Assembly: GCA_050741915.1 (NCBI GenBank)
Contig: JBOGEX010000171.1
Span: 1 to 47,069, forward strand
Origin: JACCTH01 sp050741915
GTDB taxonomy: Bacteria > Actinomycetota > Acidimicrobiia > Spongiisociales > ZC4RG35
Direction: 5' to 3'
Length of the DNA: 47,069 nucleotides
Part shown: piece by piece, positions 9,191 to 17,848 of the stretch
How the letters are laid out: each line of letters opens with the position of its first letter
Position numbering within the stretch: the first letter of the stretch is position 1
Program-made: the position numbers and the translations under genes
Notes under the pieces: model-generated
What the model was told of the DNA's origin: nothing
Seen by the model: the letters and a program-made list of their open reading frames with translations, nothing else
Databases searched by the model: none

Positions 9191-10213
9191 CTAGCGACGG
9201 CCCTTCGGTGGTCGGGGGGCCGGGCGGGGGCGAGGAGGCTCACCGAGTCTGACGGTCGATCGGGGTCGGGCCCCCGTCACGACCTTGGCCCGGCGGTTGC
9301 CGATCTGAGGGTCGCCTTCCTTCCAAGCCGCCAAGATCGGTGCCGCCACGAAGATCGAGGAATAGGTGCTGGCCGCCAGCCCGACGAAAAGGGCGAGGGC
9401 GAAGTCTCGCAAGGAGGAGGCACCGAACACCACCGATCCAACGAAAAGAATCGATCCCACCGGGAGCAACGAGCTGAGGGAAGTATTAAGCGAGCGGCCC
9501 AGCACGAGGTTCATGGCCCGATTGACGATGGTGCCGTAGCTCTCCTTGGGGCCGGCCTCGTTGGCCAGTTCTGACACTTTGTCAAAGACGACCACCGTGT
9601 CGTAGAGGGAGTAACCCAGGATGGTGAGAAGGGCAATGACGGTGGCGGGCGTTACTTCGAACCAGGTGATGGAGTAGACCCCGACCGTGATGATGATGTC
9701 ATGCACGAGCGCGGCCAGCCCGGATCCGGCCATCTTCCACTCAAGGCGCCAGCTCATGAAAAGAGCCACGGCCACCAAAAAGACCGCTAGGGCCAAGAGC
9801 GACTGCCGCAGGATCAAGGCGCCAAAACTGGGGCCGATCGAGTCGATCGAGATCTCGGCCCGCTCGGTACCGGTGACCGCGGCGACATCGTCGATCAGTT
9901 CGCTCTCGACCTCGGGGGCGAGGGCGGGAGTCTGGAGCCGAACCGCGCGACCGTCGTCAACCAGCTGAATCAACGCTCCCTCCACCCCGGCCTCATCCGT
10001 GAGTTGGCGGAGGTCTTCGATCGTGGCATCTGCTGGATTGGGAGCGTTGATCGTCGTCCCCCCGCGAAATTCGATCCCGAGATTGAGCCCTCGAAACACG
10101 AGAAATCCCACGGAGATCAGCATGAGTGCGGCCGAGATCCGGAACCAGAGACGCCGCCTCCCAACGAAATCGATATTGGTCTCCCCCCGCGAAAGCCGCT
10201 TCAAGAAACTCAT
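9191..10213 (-). CDS. secF: Protein translocase subunit SecF
   Basis: 340-aa membrane protein of the SecDF complex, which uses the proton gradient to pull substrates from the SecYEG channel. TM1 is near residues 26-46, followed by the FRGGT motif. A periplasmic-equivalent domain comes next, then five C-terminal TM helices including the GYSLYDTVVVFDKV segment. The C-terminal tail is Arg/Pro-rich. The ATG start overlaps the secD stop as ATGA (10210-10213), so 1:1 coupled expression is likely. Confidence 0.96.
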   Translation of the reverse strand: MSFLKRLSRGETNIDFVGRRRLWFRISAALMLISVGFLVFRGLNLGIEFRGGTTINAPNPADATIEDLRQLTDEAGVEGALIQLVDDGRAVRLQTPALAPEVESELIDDVAAVTGTERAEISIDSIGPSFGALILRQSLLALAVFLVAVALFMSWRLEWKMAGSGLAALVHDIIITVGVYSITWFEVTPATVIALLTILGYSLYDTVVVFDKVSELANEAGPKESYGTIVNRAMNLVLGRSLNTSLSSLLPVGSILFVGSVVFGASSLRDFALALFVGLAASTYSSIFVAAPILAAWKEGDPQIGNRRAKVVTGARPRSTVRLGEPPRPRPAPRPPKGRR

Positions 10214-11760
10214 TGGGCGGTTCGTCTGATCGATAGCCAGCCTTGCTCACCGAGAGGAGTGCGGGCCAGCAAATAAATGGCCCGGCGGGTGAATGATCGA
10301 GCAACCACGATATCGATCAAGGTGGCGAGTCCCAACGAGAGGGCGAAACCCTTCACCGGTCCAACCGATAGAAACCAGAGCAGCCCGGCACCGAGGATGG
10401 AGACGGTGTCGGCCGTCAGAATCGTCCGGAAGGCATGGCGGAATGCTTCGTCTACGGCCGAGCGGACATTGCGACCGTCGCGGATCTCCTCCTTGATGCG
10501 CTCGAAGTAAACGATGTAGGAATCGGCGGCAATTCCGAGAGCGATGATCACGCCTGTCACACCCGCCAACGTGAGAGTCAAGCCCTGAAAGCGAGAGAGC
10601 AGCGCAAAGATCGAAACCAGGAGACCGGCAAAGACGGTGATACCGATGATGGCAACGACGCCCATGGCCCGGTAGTAGGCGAAGAGAAGTATCGCCACCA
10701 GCCCGAGGCCGATGTAGCCGGCGATCAGGCCCGCCCGCAGCGAGTCCGAGCCGAGACTGGCGGAAACCTTCTGCACCTGTGATCGCTCGAAAGCAACGGG
10801 AAGGGACCCGTAGCGGAGGATGGCGGCGGTGTCCTTTGCTTGCTGCTCGTCGGTGGTGGCGGCGCCGAACGTGATCAAAGCTCTGCCGCCGGTGATGCCT
10901 TCGGCCCCGACATCGGCGGCCACAGCCGGAGAGGCAATGACTTCGCCATCGAGGACGATGGCGATCTGTCGTTGCGGACTCCCCTGCGATTGAGTGGCAG
11001 CGGCGGCGGTCATGGCCGCGAACTTCTCGGCCCCTTCTCTTGTGAGATCGAGACTGATCACCCACTGAGCACTCGAGGGATTGAAACCGGGAACGGCATC
11101 GGCCACGTCGCTCCCAACCAGTTGGGCAGGCCCGACGGTGAGCACGGCAGGAATCTCACCAATGACTGTGGTCATCGTTCCGGCCAGGTAGGCAGCATCG
11201 CGAGGATTGTCGACCAGGGTGAGGCCTGTCTCCGGGTCCACATTGGGCGGCAGAGTGGTAGTAGTCGAGCCAGCGGATGTGGTCGTAGTCGCCGTGGTTG
11301 TGGCTGCCTCAGTCGTGGTGGTGGTATCACCAATCGTCGTGGTGGACCCATCGACGGCGGTGGTGCTGGTCGAAGTGGTCGTCGTGGTCACCAGGGGGCC
11401 TTCGTTGCCGGGAGTCGCCGCCAGCACCGGACGGAAGGAGAGCTGGCCGGTCTGGCCAATGGCGTCGAGGGCACGCTCTTCGTCTTCCACCCCGGGAAGG
11501 GCGACTAAAACCGTGTTGCCGCCGGAGATAGCGATGTCCGGCTCCTGCACTCCCCCAACGTCCTCGATCCTGCGACGCATGATCTCGACCGCCTGCTCCA
11601 GGACTTCGGGGTCGGTGCCGGGAGGGGCGGTGAGGACAACCGAGGTTCCGCCTTGGAGGTCAAGGCCCAATTGGGGGAGGACGCCTTGGGCTATCAGGGC
11701 GGCGAGCCCTCCCCAGGCGATCAAGAGGACGAGCGCGAGCCCGATCAGCCGGCGCCGCAC
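10210..11760 (-). CDS. secD: Protein translocase subunit SecD with Thr/Ser-rich insert
   Basis: 516-aa partner of SecF. TM1 is at residues 6-26, followed by the LGLDLQGGT motif, the P1 head domain, and a C-terminal bundle with the GVIIALGIAADSYIVYFERIKEE signature. Between about residues 123 and 172 the exported domain carries a Thr/Ser-rich low-complexity insert (encoded around 11245-11394) that the core family lacks; the rest aligns with normal SecD order. The start is GTG, 4 bp after the yajC stop. The insert looks like a flexible exported linker rather than a frameshift, because the frame is open and flanking motifs are intact. Confidence 0.95.
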   Translation of the reverse strand: MRRRLIGLALVLLIAWGGLAALIAQGVLPQLGLDLQGGTSVVLTAPPGTDPEVLEQAVEIMRRRIEDVGGVQEPDIAISGGNTVLVALPGVEDEERALDAIGQTGQLSFRPVLAATPGNEGPLVTTTTTSTSTTAVDGSTTTIGDTTTTTEAATTTATTTTSAGSTTTTLPPNVDPETGLTLVDNPRDAAYLAGTMTTVIGEIPAVLTVGPAQLVGSDVADAVPGFNPSSAQWVISLDLTREGAEKFAAMTAAAATQSQGSPQRQIAIVLDGEVIASPAVAADVGAEGITGGRALITFGAATTDEQQAKDTAAILRYGSLPVAFERSQVQKVSASLGSDSLRAGLIAGYIGLGLVAILLFAYYRAMGVVAIIGITVFAGLLVSIFALLSRFQGLTLTLAGVTGVIIALGIAADSYIVYFERIKEEIRDGRNVRSAVDEAFRHAFRTILTADTVSILGAGLLWFLSVGPVKGFALSLGLATLIDIVVARSFTRRAIYLLARTPLGEQGWLSIRRTAQ

Positions 11761-11764
11761 CCGG

Positions 11765-12070
11765 TTACTCCCTGGATTCGAGCTTGCTACTGATTGCTCG
11801 CCGAGCCACCCGCATTCGGCCTTGCTCGATATCGATCACGGCCGAGTCGTCGTCGAGGGAGCGCACGACCCCTTGGACTCCGCCGATCGTTTGCACTCGA
11901 TCACCGACATTAAGGGAGGCGCTGAGCTGTTGCTGTGCCTTCATCCGAGCTCGCTGCGGACGCAGGATCAGGAAGTAGAAGACTGCCAGCATCACCGCCA
12001 GGAAGACAAAGCTGCCCACGGGACTGCCCGCCGAGGGCGCGGTGGAGAGGAGCAGGGGAAAAGGAGTCAA
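11765..12070 (-). CDS. yajC: Preprotein translocase accessory subunit YajC
   Basis: 101-aa single-pass membrane protein of the SecDF-YajC complex. One TM helix spans about residues 19-38, followed by the hallmark YFLILRPQR and a small basic cytoplasmic domain with VGDRVQTIGGVQGVV. The start is TTG at 12068-12070, with a GAGG ribosome-binding site nine bases upstream. It is directly upstream of secD (4 bp) in the same operon. Confidence 0.93.
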   Translation of the reverse strand: MTPFPLLLSTAPSAGSPVGSFVFLAVMLAVFYFLILRPQRARMKAQQQLSASLNVGDRVQTIGGVQGVVRSLDDDSAVIDIEQGRMRVARRAISSKLESRE

Positions 12071-12148
12071 CAGGCCAAACCTCGGGAGTTAGATCGAACC
12101 AGCCGGGCGAGCTTAGCCAGACCGGCTGCCAAACCTAAGTTGACGAGG

Positions 12149-13264
12149 TTATGACTGGGTCGAGTGTTCGACCCGATGTTGCTTCGTCTGGGCGAGAAAG
12201 TGAGCGAAGGTCCCAGCCTCTATCGCGGCGCGGGCGCCTGCCATCAACCGCATGGTGAAGGTGAGATTGTGAATCGACGTCAATCGAAAGGCGGTGAGCT
12301 CGTTAGTCATCAGTAAGTGGCGCAGATAAGCCCGATGGTGGTGCTGGCAGGTGTGGCACCTGCAGTCGGGATCGAGCGGTCGGTTATCTGTTGCGTTCTC
12401 CGCTCGTCGGAGGTTGTAGTCGCCCTCGCTCGTCAGAACCCGTCCATGGCGCGCCAATCGGGTGGGCCAGACGCAATCGAAAAGGTCTACACCCCGCGCC
12501 ACCGCCGCAAGCACACCAACCGGATCACCCAGCCCCATAACGTAACGCGCCTTGTCGGCTGGGAGCTGAGGCATGACCGCATCAAGCGCCAGCGCCCGCT
12601 CGGTCGGGCTCTCCCCTACCGAGAGCCCACCGATCCCGAATCCCACAAATCCCTGGGCGGCAGTCCGGGCTGCACTTTCGGACCTCATCTCGGGGTCGGC
12701 GCCACCCTGCACTATCCCGAACAATGCCTGGTCTTCTCGCCGGTGTGCGACGAGGGCACGCTCGCCCCACCGCAGTGTGAGATTCATGGCGTGTTCAATC
12801 TGAGGTGAGCTGGCGGGAAGTCCCAAACATACATCGAGGGCCATGACGATGTCCGCGCCGAGTTGCTCTTGAATGCTGATCGCTTGCTCGGGGCTGAGGT
12901 CGACGATGGCTCCGTCGTAGGTCGATCGAAAACGGGCGCCATCCTCTGTGATTCGCGGATTGAGAGAGAAGGCCTGATACCCGCCTGAGTCGGTCAAGAT
13001 CGGTCGCTCCCATCCCCAGAATCCGTGCAATCCGCCCAGCCTCGCCACTGACTCTGCTCCTGGGCGCAGCATGAGGTGGTACGTGTTGGCCAGGATCATG
13101 TCGGCGCCTACCGCCTCGAGGTCGTCGGTGTCGACCGCTCTCACCGCGGCCCGCGTTCCCACCGGCATAAAACAAGGAGTGGCCACGGTCCCGTGAGCCG
13201 TAATGAGGCTGCCGGTCCGAGCTCGGCCATCGGTTGCCCCCACCGCCCAGGCGCCGGGAGTCAC
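12149..13264 (-). CDS. tgt: tRNA-guanine transglycosylase
   Basis: 371-aa enzyme exchanging G34 for a queuosine precursor in tRNAs with GUN anticodons. Visible are the nucleophile region (LTDSGGYQAFSL; MALDVCLG), the substrate loop FGIVQGG, the GVDLFDCVWPTRLARHG block, and zinc ligands CRCHTCQHHH near the C-terminus. The open frame extends 90 codons further upstream through queA. The GTG at 13262-13264 is chosen because it overlaps the queA stop as GTGA and gives the normal family length and N-terminus. Confidence 0.94.
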   Translation of the reverse strand: MTPGAWAVGATDGRARTGSLITAHGTVATPCFMPVGTRAAVRAVDTDDLEAVGADMILANTYHLMLRPGAESVARLGGLHGFWGWERPILTDSGGYQAFSLNPRITEDGARFRSTYDGAIVDLSPEQAISIQEQLGADIVMALDVCLGLPASSPQIEHAMNLTLRWGERALVAHRREDQALFGIVQGGADPEMRSESAARTAAQGFVGFGIGGLSVGESPTERALALDAVMPQLPADKARYVMGLGDPVGVLAAVARGVDLFDCVWPTRLARHGRVLTSEGDYNLRRAENATDNRPLDPDCRCHTCQHHHRAYLRHLLMTNELTAFRLTSIHNLTFTMRLMAGARAAIEAGTFAHFLAQTKQHRVEHSTQS

Positions 13265-14247
13265 GACCGTTCGGCCAGCATGGCGTCTCCGAAGGAAGCA
13301 AATCGGTAGTTCCGCTTCATCGCTACTTCGTATGCCTCTCGCCAGCGCGGTCCCATAAACGCCGCCAGCAGGACCAGAAGGCTTGTTCGGGGAAGATGGA
13401 AGTTGCTCACCATCATGTCCACAATCCTGAACTCGAAGCCCGGGGTGATGAAGAGGTTCGTGCTCGCCTGCTCGGGGTTGCTCTCGAGGGCTCGCACCAC
13501 CGTCGTTCCGATCGCCACGACCCTCCCCCGGCAAGCCCGGATGGCCTTCTGGGTCGGGTCGGGAATCGAGAACTCTTCGGTATGGATTTGATGGTCCTCA
13601 ATGCGCTCAGTGCTGATGGGGCGGAAAGTGTCAAGGCCGATGCGCAGTTCGAGTGCGACCGTCCGGACTCCTCGACGCTCCAGGGTGGCGATCACGTCTT
13701 CCGTGAAGTGCAAACCAGCTGTCGGCGCCGCGGCCGAACCGATCTCGCGGGCGAAGATCGTTTGATAGCGCTCGGGGTCCGAAAGCTCGGCTGAGATGTA
13801 TGGCGGAAGGGGGACGCTCCCGATTCTGGCGATTTCCTCCTCCAGGTCACCCTCGCTCTTCAACTGAAGTATGACGATGCCGTCCGTCGGGCCCTCATCG
13901 ACCATGGCAGTGATCGGTCCAAATTCGAGGGTGGCGCCCACTCGCAATCGCCGAGCCGGTCGGACTATGGCACGCCATCGACCATCGCTGAGAGGGCCGA
14001 GAAGGAGCGCTTCCACCTTGCCACCACTTTCGCCCTTGACGCCATGTAGTCGGGCCGCTCTCACCCGGCTGCGGTTGACAACCACGAGGTCGCCCGGTTC
14101 GAGCAGCTCGGGGAGCTCGGCAAATCGGTGATCAGACATGTCGCGGGTATCGAGCAAACGGGAGCTGTCCCTGGGCTCGACGGGCACCTGTGCGATCCGC
14201 TCCGGCGTCAACTCGTAATTAAACTCTGTGGTTCGCACAGCGGGCAT
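13261..14247 (-). CDS. queA: S-adenosylmethionine:tRNA ribosyltransferase-isomerase
   Basis: 328-aa enzyme building the epoxycyclopentane ring of queuosine on tRNA. Family signatures include the N-terminal YELTPERIAQVPVEPRDSSR, GDLVVVNRSRVRAARL, and the C-terminal SNFHLPRTSLLVLLAAFMG. Length is slightly short but complete. It precedes tgt with a 4-bp overlap, so the two queuosine genes are coupled. No preQ1 synthesis genes are in the window, so the precursor source is unknown. Confidence 0.95.
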   Translation of the reverse strand: MPAVRTTEFNYELTPERIAQVPVEPRDSSRLLDTRDMSDHRFAELPELLEPGDLVVVNRSRVRAARLHGVKGESGGKVEALLLGPLSDGRWRAIVRPARRLRVGATLEFGPITAMVDEGPTDGIVILQLKSEGDLEEEIARIGSVPLPPYISAELSDPERYQTIFAREIGSAAAPTAGLHFTEDVIATLERRGVRTVALELRIGLDTFRPISTERIEDHQIHTEEFSIPDPTQKAIRACRGRVVAIGTTVVRALESNPEQASTNLFITPGFEFRIVDMMVSNFHLPRTSLLVLLAAFMGPRWREAYEVAMKRNYRFASFGDAMLAERS

Positions 14248-14272
14248 TCTGACAATTCGCGAACCCAGGGTT

Positions 14273-14297
14273 GTAGACGTTGTCCAACAACTTCTAC
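14273..14297. promoter_or_regulatory. Imperfect hairpin between ruvB and queA
   Basis: An 11-bp inverted repeat with one C/T mismatch and a 3-base loop (GTAGA C GTTGT CCA ACAAC T TCTAC on the plus strand) fills most of the 70-bp gap between the ruvB stop and the queA start, ending 26 bases from the queA ATG. No T-tract follows on the minus strand. It could be a protein-binding operator or an mRNA hairpin controlling queA-tgt; no known regulon site was recognised. Confidence 0.4.
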
Positions 14298-14317
14298 AGC
14301 CCAGAGAACCGCCAGAG

Positions 14318-15328
14318 TCAGAGCAAACGGGGTTGGTGCTCGTCGGGGCGAACGATTCCCAGGTGCCGATAGGCGAGGTCGGTTGCCATCCGACCCCGGG
14401 GCGTCCTTTGCAACAGTCCGACCTGAAGCAGGAAAGGCTCGTAAGCGTCCTCCACCGTTTCCGGCTCCTCCCCTACTGCGATCGCCAGAGTGGTCAACCC
14501 CACCGGACCCCCACCGAACTTCTCGATGATCGAGGAGAGGATCGAGCGATCGACCTTGTCGAGGCCGCGGTCGTCGACCTCGTAGGTCTGCAAAGCTCGC
14601 AGAGTCGTTTCGACATCGGCCCGGCCATCGGCTCGAGCCACCGCGAAGTCGCGGATCCTCGCCAGAAGGCGGTTGGCGATGCGGGGAGTAGCTCGGCTTC
14701 GGCTGGCAATCAACTGGGCAGCCTCATCGTCAACCTTGACCTCGAGGATGCGGGCGGAACGACCAATGATGAGAGTCAACTCGTCTTCGGTGTAGTAGTC
14801 GAGGCGATCCTCGATACCGAAGCGGTCGCGCAAAGGAGCGGCCACCTTACCTTTGCGGGTCGTTGCTCCGACCAAGGTGAACCGGGGCAGATCGAGACGA
14901 ATAGATTGGGCGGCGGGGCCCTTGCCGAGAACTATGTCGAGTTGAAAATCCTCCATCGCTGGATATAGGATCTCCTCCACGACTCGCGGCAGGCGATGGA
15001 TCTCGTCGATGAAGAAGACGGCCCCATGTTCGAGGTTGGAGATGATCGCCGCCAGATCTCCGGGTCGTTCGAGGGCCGGGCCCGATGTGACCTTCAGCTC
15101 CGAACCCGTTTCGGCGGCGATGATCCCGGCCAAGGTGGTCTTCCCGAGGCCGGGAGGACCGGAAAGCAGAACGTGATCAAGTGGTCGCCCCTGGGTCCGG
15201 GCCGCCTCGATCGCAATTCGCAACCGCTCCTTGACGGCCTCCTGGCCGACGAAGTCAGCGAGTGCCCGCGGCCGCAGATGAAGATCTTCCTCGACCGGGG
15301 CCGGATTCAGGATCGAGTCCTCTCTCAC
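14318..15328 (-). CDS. ruvB: Holliday junction branch-migration helicase RuvB
   Basis: 336-aa AAA+ motor that drives Holliday junction migration with RuvA. Walker A GPPGLGKTTLA lies near residues 59-69, Walker B is FIDEIHRLPR, sensor 1 is TLVGATTRKG, and the C-terminal winged-helix domain ends with the RTPRGR motif. Length is normal. The start is GTG, 4 bp after the ruvA stop. It belongs to the ruvC-ruvA-ruvB operon. Confidence 0.97.
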   Translation of the reverse strand: MREDSILNPAPVEEDLHLRPRALADFVGQEAVKERLRIAIEAARTQGRPLDHVLLSGPPGLGKTTLAGIIAAETGSELKVTSGPALERPGDLAAIISNLEHGAVFFIDEIHRLPRVVEEILYPAMEDFQLDIVLGKGPAAQSIRLDLPRFTLVGATTRKGKVAAPLRDRFGIEDRLDYYTEDELTLIIGRSARILEVKVDDEAAQLIASRSRATPRIANRLLARIRDFAVARADGRADVETTLRALQTYEVDDRGLDKVDRSILSSIIEKFGGGPVGLTTLAIAVGEEPETVEDAYEPFLLQVGLLQRTPRGRMATDLAYRHLGIVRPDEHQPRLL

Positions 15329-15332
15329 AGTC

Positions 15333-15905
15333 TCACCGGCGGCTGAGGAGTTGGAGGGCTGATCGAATCTGCTCCGCCACCCCCAGCTCGCGGTCGATTT
15401 CGGCCAGCACCTCGCGGATTTCCGTGGGGTTGTATCCGAGTCCTTCCAGTGCCTGCCGCAACTCGGTTCCGGAACCCTGTCCGGACACGACCGATGCTTC
15501 CTCCTCGTCGAGCTTGGGTTTCAGCTCGAGCACCATCTTCTGAGCGGACCGGCGGCCCACGCCCGGTACCACCACCAGGGCGTCGACATCTTCAGTGGCG
15601 ATGGCTCGCCTGACCTCAGTGGGGGACAGTGACCCGAGGATGGCCTGGCCCAGCTTGGGTCCGAGACCCGAAGCCGTGATCAGAACCCGGAAGAGGTCGC
15701 GTTCGGCTTCGGCCGCGAAGCCATACAGCATGATCCCGTCCTCTCTCCCGTGGAGGTGAGTGTGAATGACGACTTCCTCGCCGATCCCGGGCAAGGCCGA
15801 CTGTGTGCGGGGGGTGGTCATGACTTCGTAGCCGACGCCGGCGACGTCGATCGTGATGCCGCTTCGACTCCGTCCAACGAGTGTCCCCCGCAATCGACCG
15901 ATCAT
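15333..15905 (-). CDS. ruvA: Holliday junction DNA-binding subunit RuvA
   Basis: 190-aa tetramer-forming protein that binds four-way junctions and recruits RuvB. The N-terminal OB fold starts MIGRLRGTLVG, the two helix-hairpin-helix motifs lie around ASGLGPKLGQAILG and VVVPGVGRRSAQKMVLELK, and the flexible linker and C-terminal RuvB-binding domain (GLGYNPTEIREVLAEI) follow. The ATG overlaps the ruvC stop as ATGA (15902-15905). Confidence 0.96.
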   Translation of the reverse strand: MIGRLRGTLVGRSRSGITIDVAGVGYEVMTTPRTQSALPGIGEEVVIHTHLHGREDGIMLYGFAAEAERDLFRVLITASGLGPKLGQAILGSLSPTEVRRAIATEDVDALVVVPGVGRRSAQKMVLELKPKLDEEEASVVSGQGSGTELRQALEGLGYNPTEIREVLAEIDRELGVAEQIRSALQLLSRR

Positions 15906-16396
15906 CGCTTCACACTCACGAGGTCTTTACTAACGCGCAACGAGTGCAAATGACAGATGGCTACTGCCAGCCCATCGGCCGCGTCAGCAGGCGATGGGGG
16001 GGCAATCCCGAGGCGTTTGCCGACCATGGTCGCCACCATTTTCTTGTCAGCGGAGCCGTCCCCGGTGATCGCCGACTTGACGATCGTGGGCACATACTCA
16101 AAAACGGGTACCCGATGTTGAGCCGCGGCCAGGATCGCCACTCCGGCAGCACGCCCAACTGCGGCGGCGGTTTGCAGGTTGCGATTGGTGAACATGGTCT
16201 CGATTGCCACCGCATCGGGTCCATATTCCTTCAGCAGGCTCGAGATTCCGGTGTGCAACTCCATTAGCCGTTCACCCAGCGACCGGCTCGAGTCGGTACG
16301 GATCACTCCTGCCGAGATGGCCTCGAGCGAACGGCCCCGGCGGATCAAGCCATACCCCGTCGTCGTCAGTCCGGGATCGATCCCCAACACGAACAT
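15902..16396 (-). CDS. ruvC: Crossover junction endodeoxyribonuclease RuvC
   Basis: 164-aa RNase H-fold resolvase that nicks Holliday junctions symmetrically. Acidic catalytic residues are visible: Asp in LGIDPGLTTTGYG, Glu in VAIETMFTNRN, and the C-terminal pair in PADAADGLAVAICH. It is first in the ruvCAB set, 46 bp downstream of yebC. The ATG at 16394-16396 lacks a clear Shine-Dalgarno sequence. No obvious actinobacterial LexA box was found in the gap ahead of it. Confidence 0.95.
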   Translation of the reverse strand: MFVLGIDPGLTTTGYGLIRRGRSLEAISAGVIRTDSSRSLGERLMELHTGISSLLKEYGPDAVAIETMFTNRNLQTAAAVGRAAGVAILAAAQHRVPVFEYVPTIVKSAITGDGSADKKMVATMVGKRLGIAPPSPADAADGLAVAICHLHSLRVSKDLVSVKR

Positions 16397-16442
16397 GTGT
16401 ACGGAGGGTAGTCCGCCTGGCTTTCCGTCAACGGATTCACCC

Positions 16443-17183
16443 CTAACCGGCCAGGGAAGCCATCACCTCGTCGGGGATTTCGTAGTTGGCGTAGACCATC
16501 TGCACATCGTCTAGGTCTTCGAGTGCTTCCACCAACCGGAGGACCTTGCCGGCAGTGGCGCCGTCCACCGCGACGGCTGTCTTCGGTTCTTGGGTGAGTT
16601 CGGCTACTTCGACCTTGAAGCCGCTCCTCTCCAGAGCTCGCTGCACGGAAACGAGCTCTGTGGGAGCCGTCACCACCTCGACGACGCCCTCCCCAGTTCG
16701 AACATCCTCGGCTCCAGCGTCGAGCGCCGCCAGCAGGACCTCGTCCTCACTGCCCACCACTTCGATGAAACCCTTGCGGGCGAAAAGATAGCCCACTGAT
16801 CCGGGTTCACCGAGGTTGCCGTTGTTACGGGAGAAGGCAGACCGCACCTCGGAGGCGGCTCGATTGCGGTTGTCGGTCAGCACCTGGACCATCAACGCCA
16901 CGCCGCCCGCGGCGTAACCCTCGTACCAGATCTCCTCGTATTTGGTGGTGTCGGCGCTCCCGGTGGCGCGGGCAATAGCTCGCTCGATGTTGTCCATCGG
17001 CACTGCGCTCGCCCGGGCCTTGGCGACGGCGGCTGCCAGCGTGGCGTTGCCACCGATATCTGCGCCTCCGACCCGCGCCGAGATCTCGATCTGGCGGATC
17101 AGCTTGGCAAACAGCTTCCCGCGCTTGGAATCGTTCGCCGCCTTTTTGCGCTTGATCGTCGCCCATTTGGAGTGACCGGACAT
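16443..17183 (-). CDS. yebC: YebC/PmpR family protein
   Basis: 246-aa protein of the YebC/PmpR (TACO1-like) family, described as a DNA-binding regulator and more recently as a factor helping translation of proline stretches. The N-terminus MSGHSKWATIKRKKAANDSK is diagnostic and the three-domain layout is full length. It lies between pdxT and ruvC, a conserved actinobacterial position. The start has a short GAGA upstream. Confidence 0.95.
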   Translation of the reverse strand: MSGHSKWATIKRKKAANDSKRGKLFAKLIRQIEISARVGGADIGGNATLAAAVAKARASAVPMDNIERAIARATGSADTTKYEEIWYEGYAAGGVALMVQVLTDNRNRAASEVRSAFSRNNGNLGEPGSVGYLFARKGFIEVVGSEDEVLLAALDAGAEDVRTGEGVVEVVTAPTELVSVQRALERSGFKVEVAELTQEPKTAVAVDGATAGKVLRLVEALEDLDDVQMVYANYEIPDEVMASLAG

Positions 17184-17189
17184 GTTCTC

Positions 17190-17305
17190 TATTCAACTAG
17201 GCCAATCATTCAACCAACCAGTCGAGCAGCATCAGTTGGCGCTGTGCGGAGATCGACGGTTCTGTCTAGCTCCATTCAACTAGCCAAATCGAGCAGCATC
17301 TGGTG
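17190..17305. repeat. Degenerate duplication of the pdxT 3' end
   Basis: The 92-bp gap between yebC and pdxT contains a partial second copy of the sequence around the pdxT stop. ATTCAACTAG occurs near 17191 and again near 17274, and CGAGCAGCATC near 17223 and again near 17290. The outer copy is altered but still resembles the codons for the pdxT C-terminal LLDL residues. It looks like an old short tandem duplication; no function is evident. Confidence 0.45.
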
Positions 17306-17845
17306 GAGGCGGTGATCCCCGGTGAGTTCGGGATGGAACGACGTAGCAATGATCCGACTCTGGCGAACCATCACCGGATGGTCCTCGACGGAGGCGAGCA
17401 CCTCGACTCCATCCCCGACTTTGGCCACCCAGGGGGCTCGGATAAAGACGGCGCGGAAGGGTTCTTCCAATCCCTCGACCGCGAGCTCCTCTTCGAAGGA
17501 CTCGTTCTGTCGTCCGAAGGCATTGCGCTCGACGACGACGTCGAGCGCTCCCAATAGCGGCTGCTCTCCCTCTGTCACTTCCCGCGCCAAAAGGATCATC
17601 CCGGCACAAGTCCCAAAGACGGGCATATCTTCTTCGATCCTCGCCCGCAGCGGCTCCATAAGTCCAAAGCGCATCGCCAGCTTGCCGATGGTGGTGGATT
17701 CCCCGCCGGGAATGATGAGTGCGTCGACCGCCTCCAGCTGGGCTGGGGTGCGCACCTCGCTCCCCTCGGCCCCGAGGGCGGCCAACGTGGCTAGGTGCTC
17801 GCGAAAGTCACCTTGAAGTGCGAGAACCCCGATGCGGGCAGGCAC
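17276..17845 (-). CDS. pdxT: Pyridoxal 5'-phosphate synthase glutaminase subunit PdxT
   Basis: 189-aa class I glutamine amidotransferase that supplies ammonia to PdxS. N-terminal VLALQGDFREHL, GGESTTIGKL, the nucleophile Cys in FGTCAGMILLA, and the His-Glu pair in SFHPELTGDHRLH are all present. It starts 3 bp after the pdxS stop, so the two PLP synthase subunits are cotranscribed. Confidence 0.96.
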   Translation of the reverse strand: MPARIGVLALQGDFREHLATLAALGAEGSEVRTPAQLEAVDALIIPGGESTTIGKLAMRFGLMEPLRARIEEDMPVFGTCAGMILLAREVTEGEQPLLGALDVVVERNAFGRQNESFEEELAVEGLEEPFRAVFIRAPWVAKVGDGVEVLASVEDHPVMVRQSRIIATSFHPELTGDHRLHQMLLDLAS

Positions 17846-17848
17846 TGC

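Noticed and set aside
12149..13534. tgt starting at the upstream ATG 13534 with a 90-residue extension
   Set aside because: The extension is antisense-free but overlaps queA in another frame, has no family match, and the GTGA junction at 13261-13264 gives the normal tgt length.
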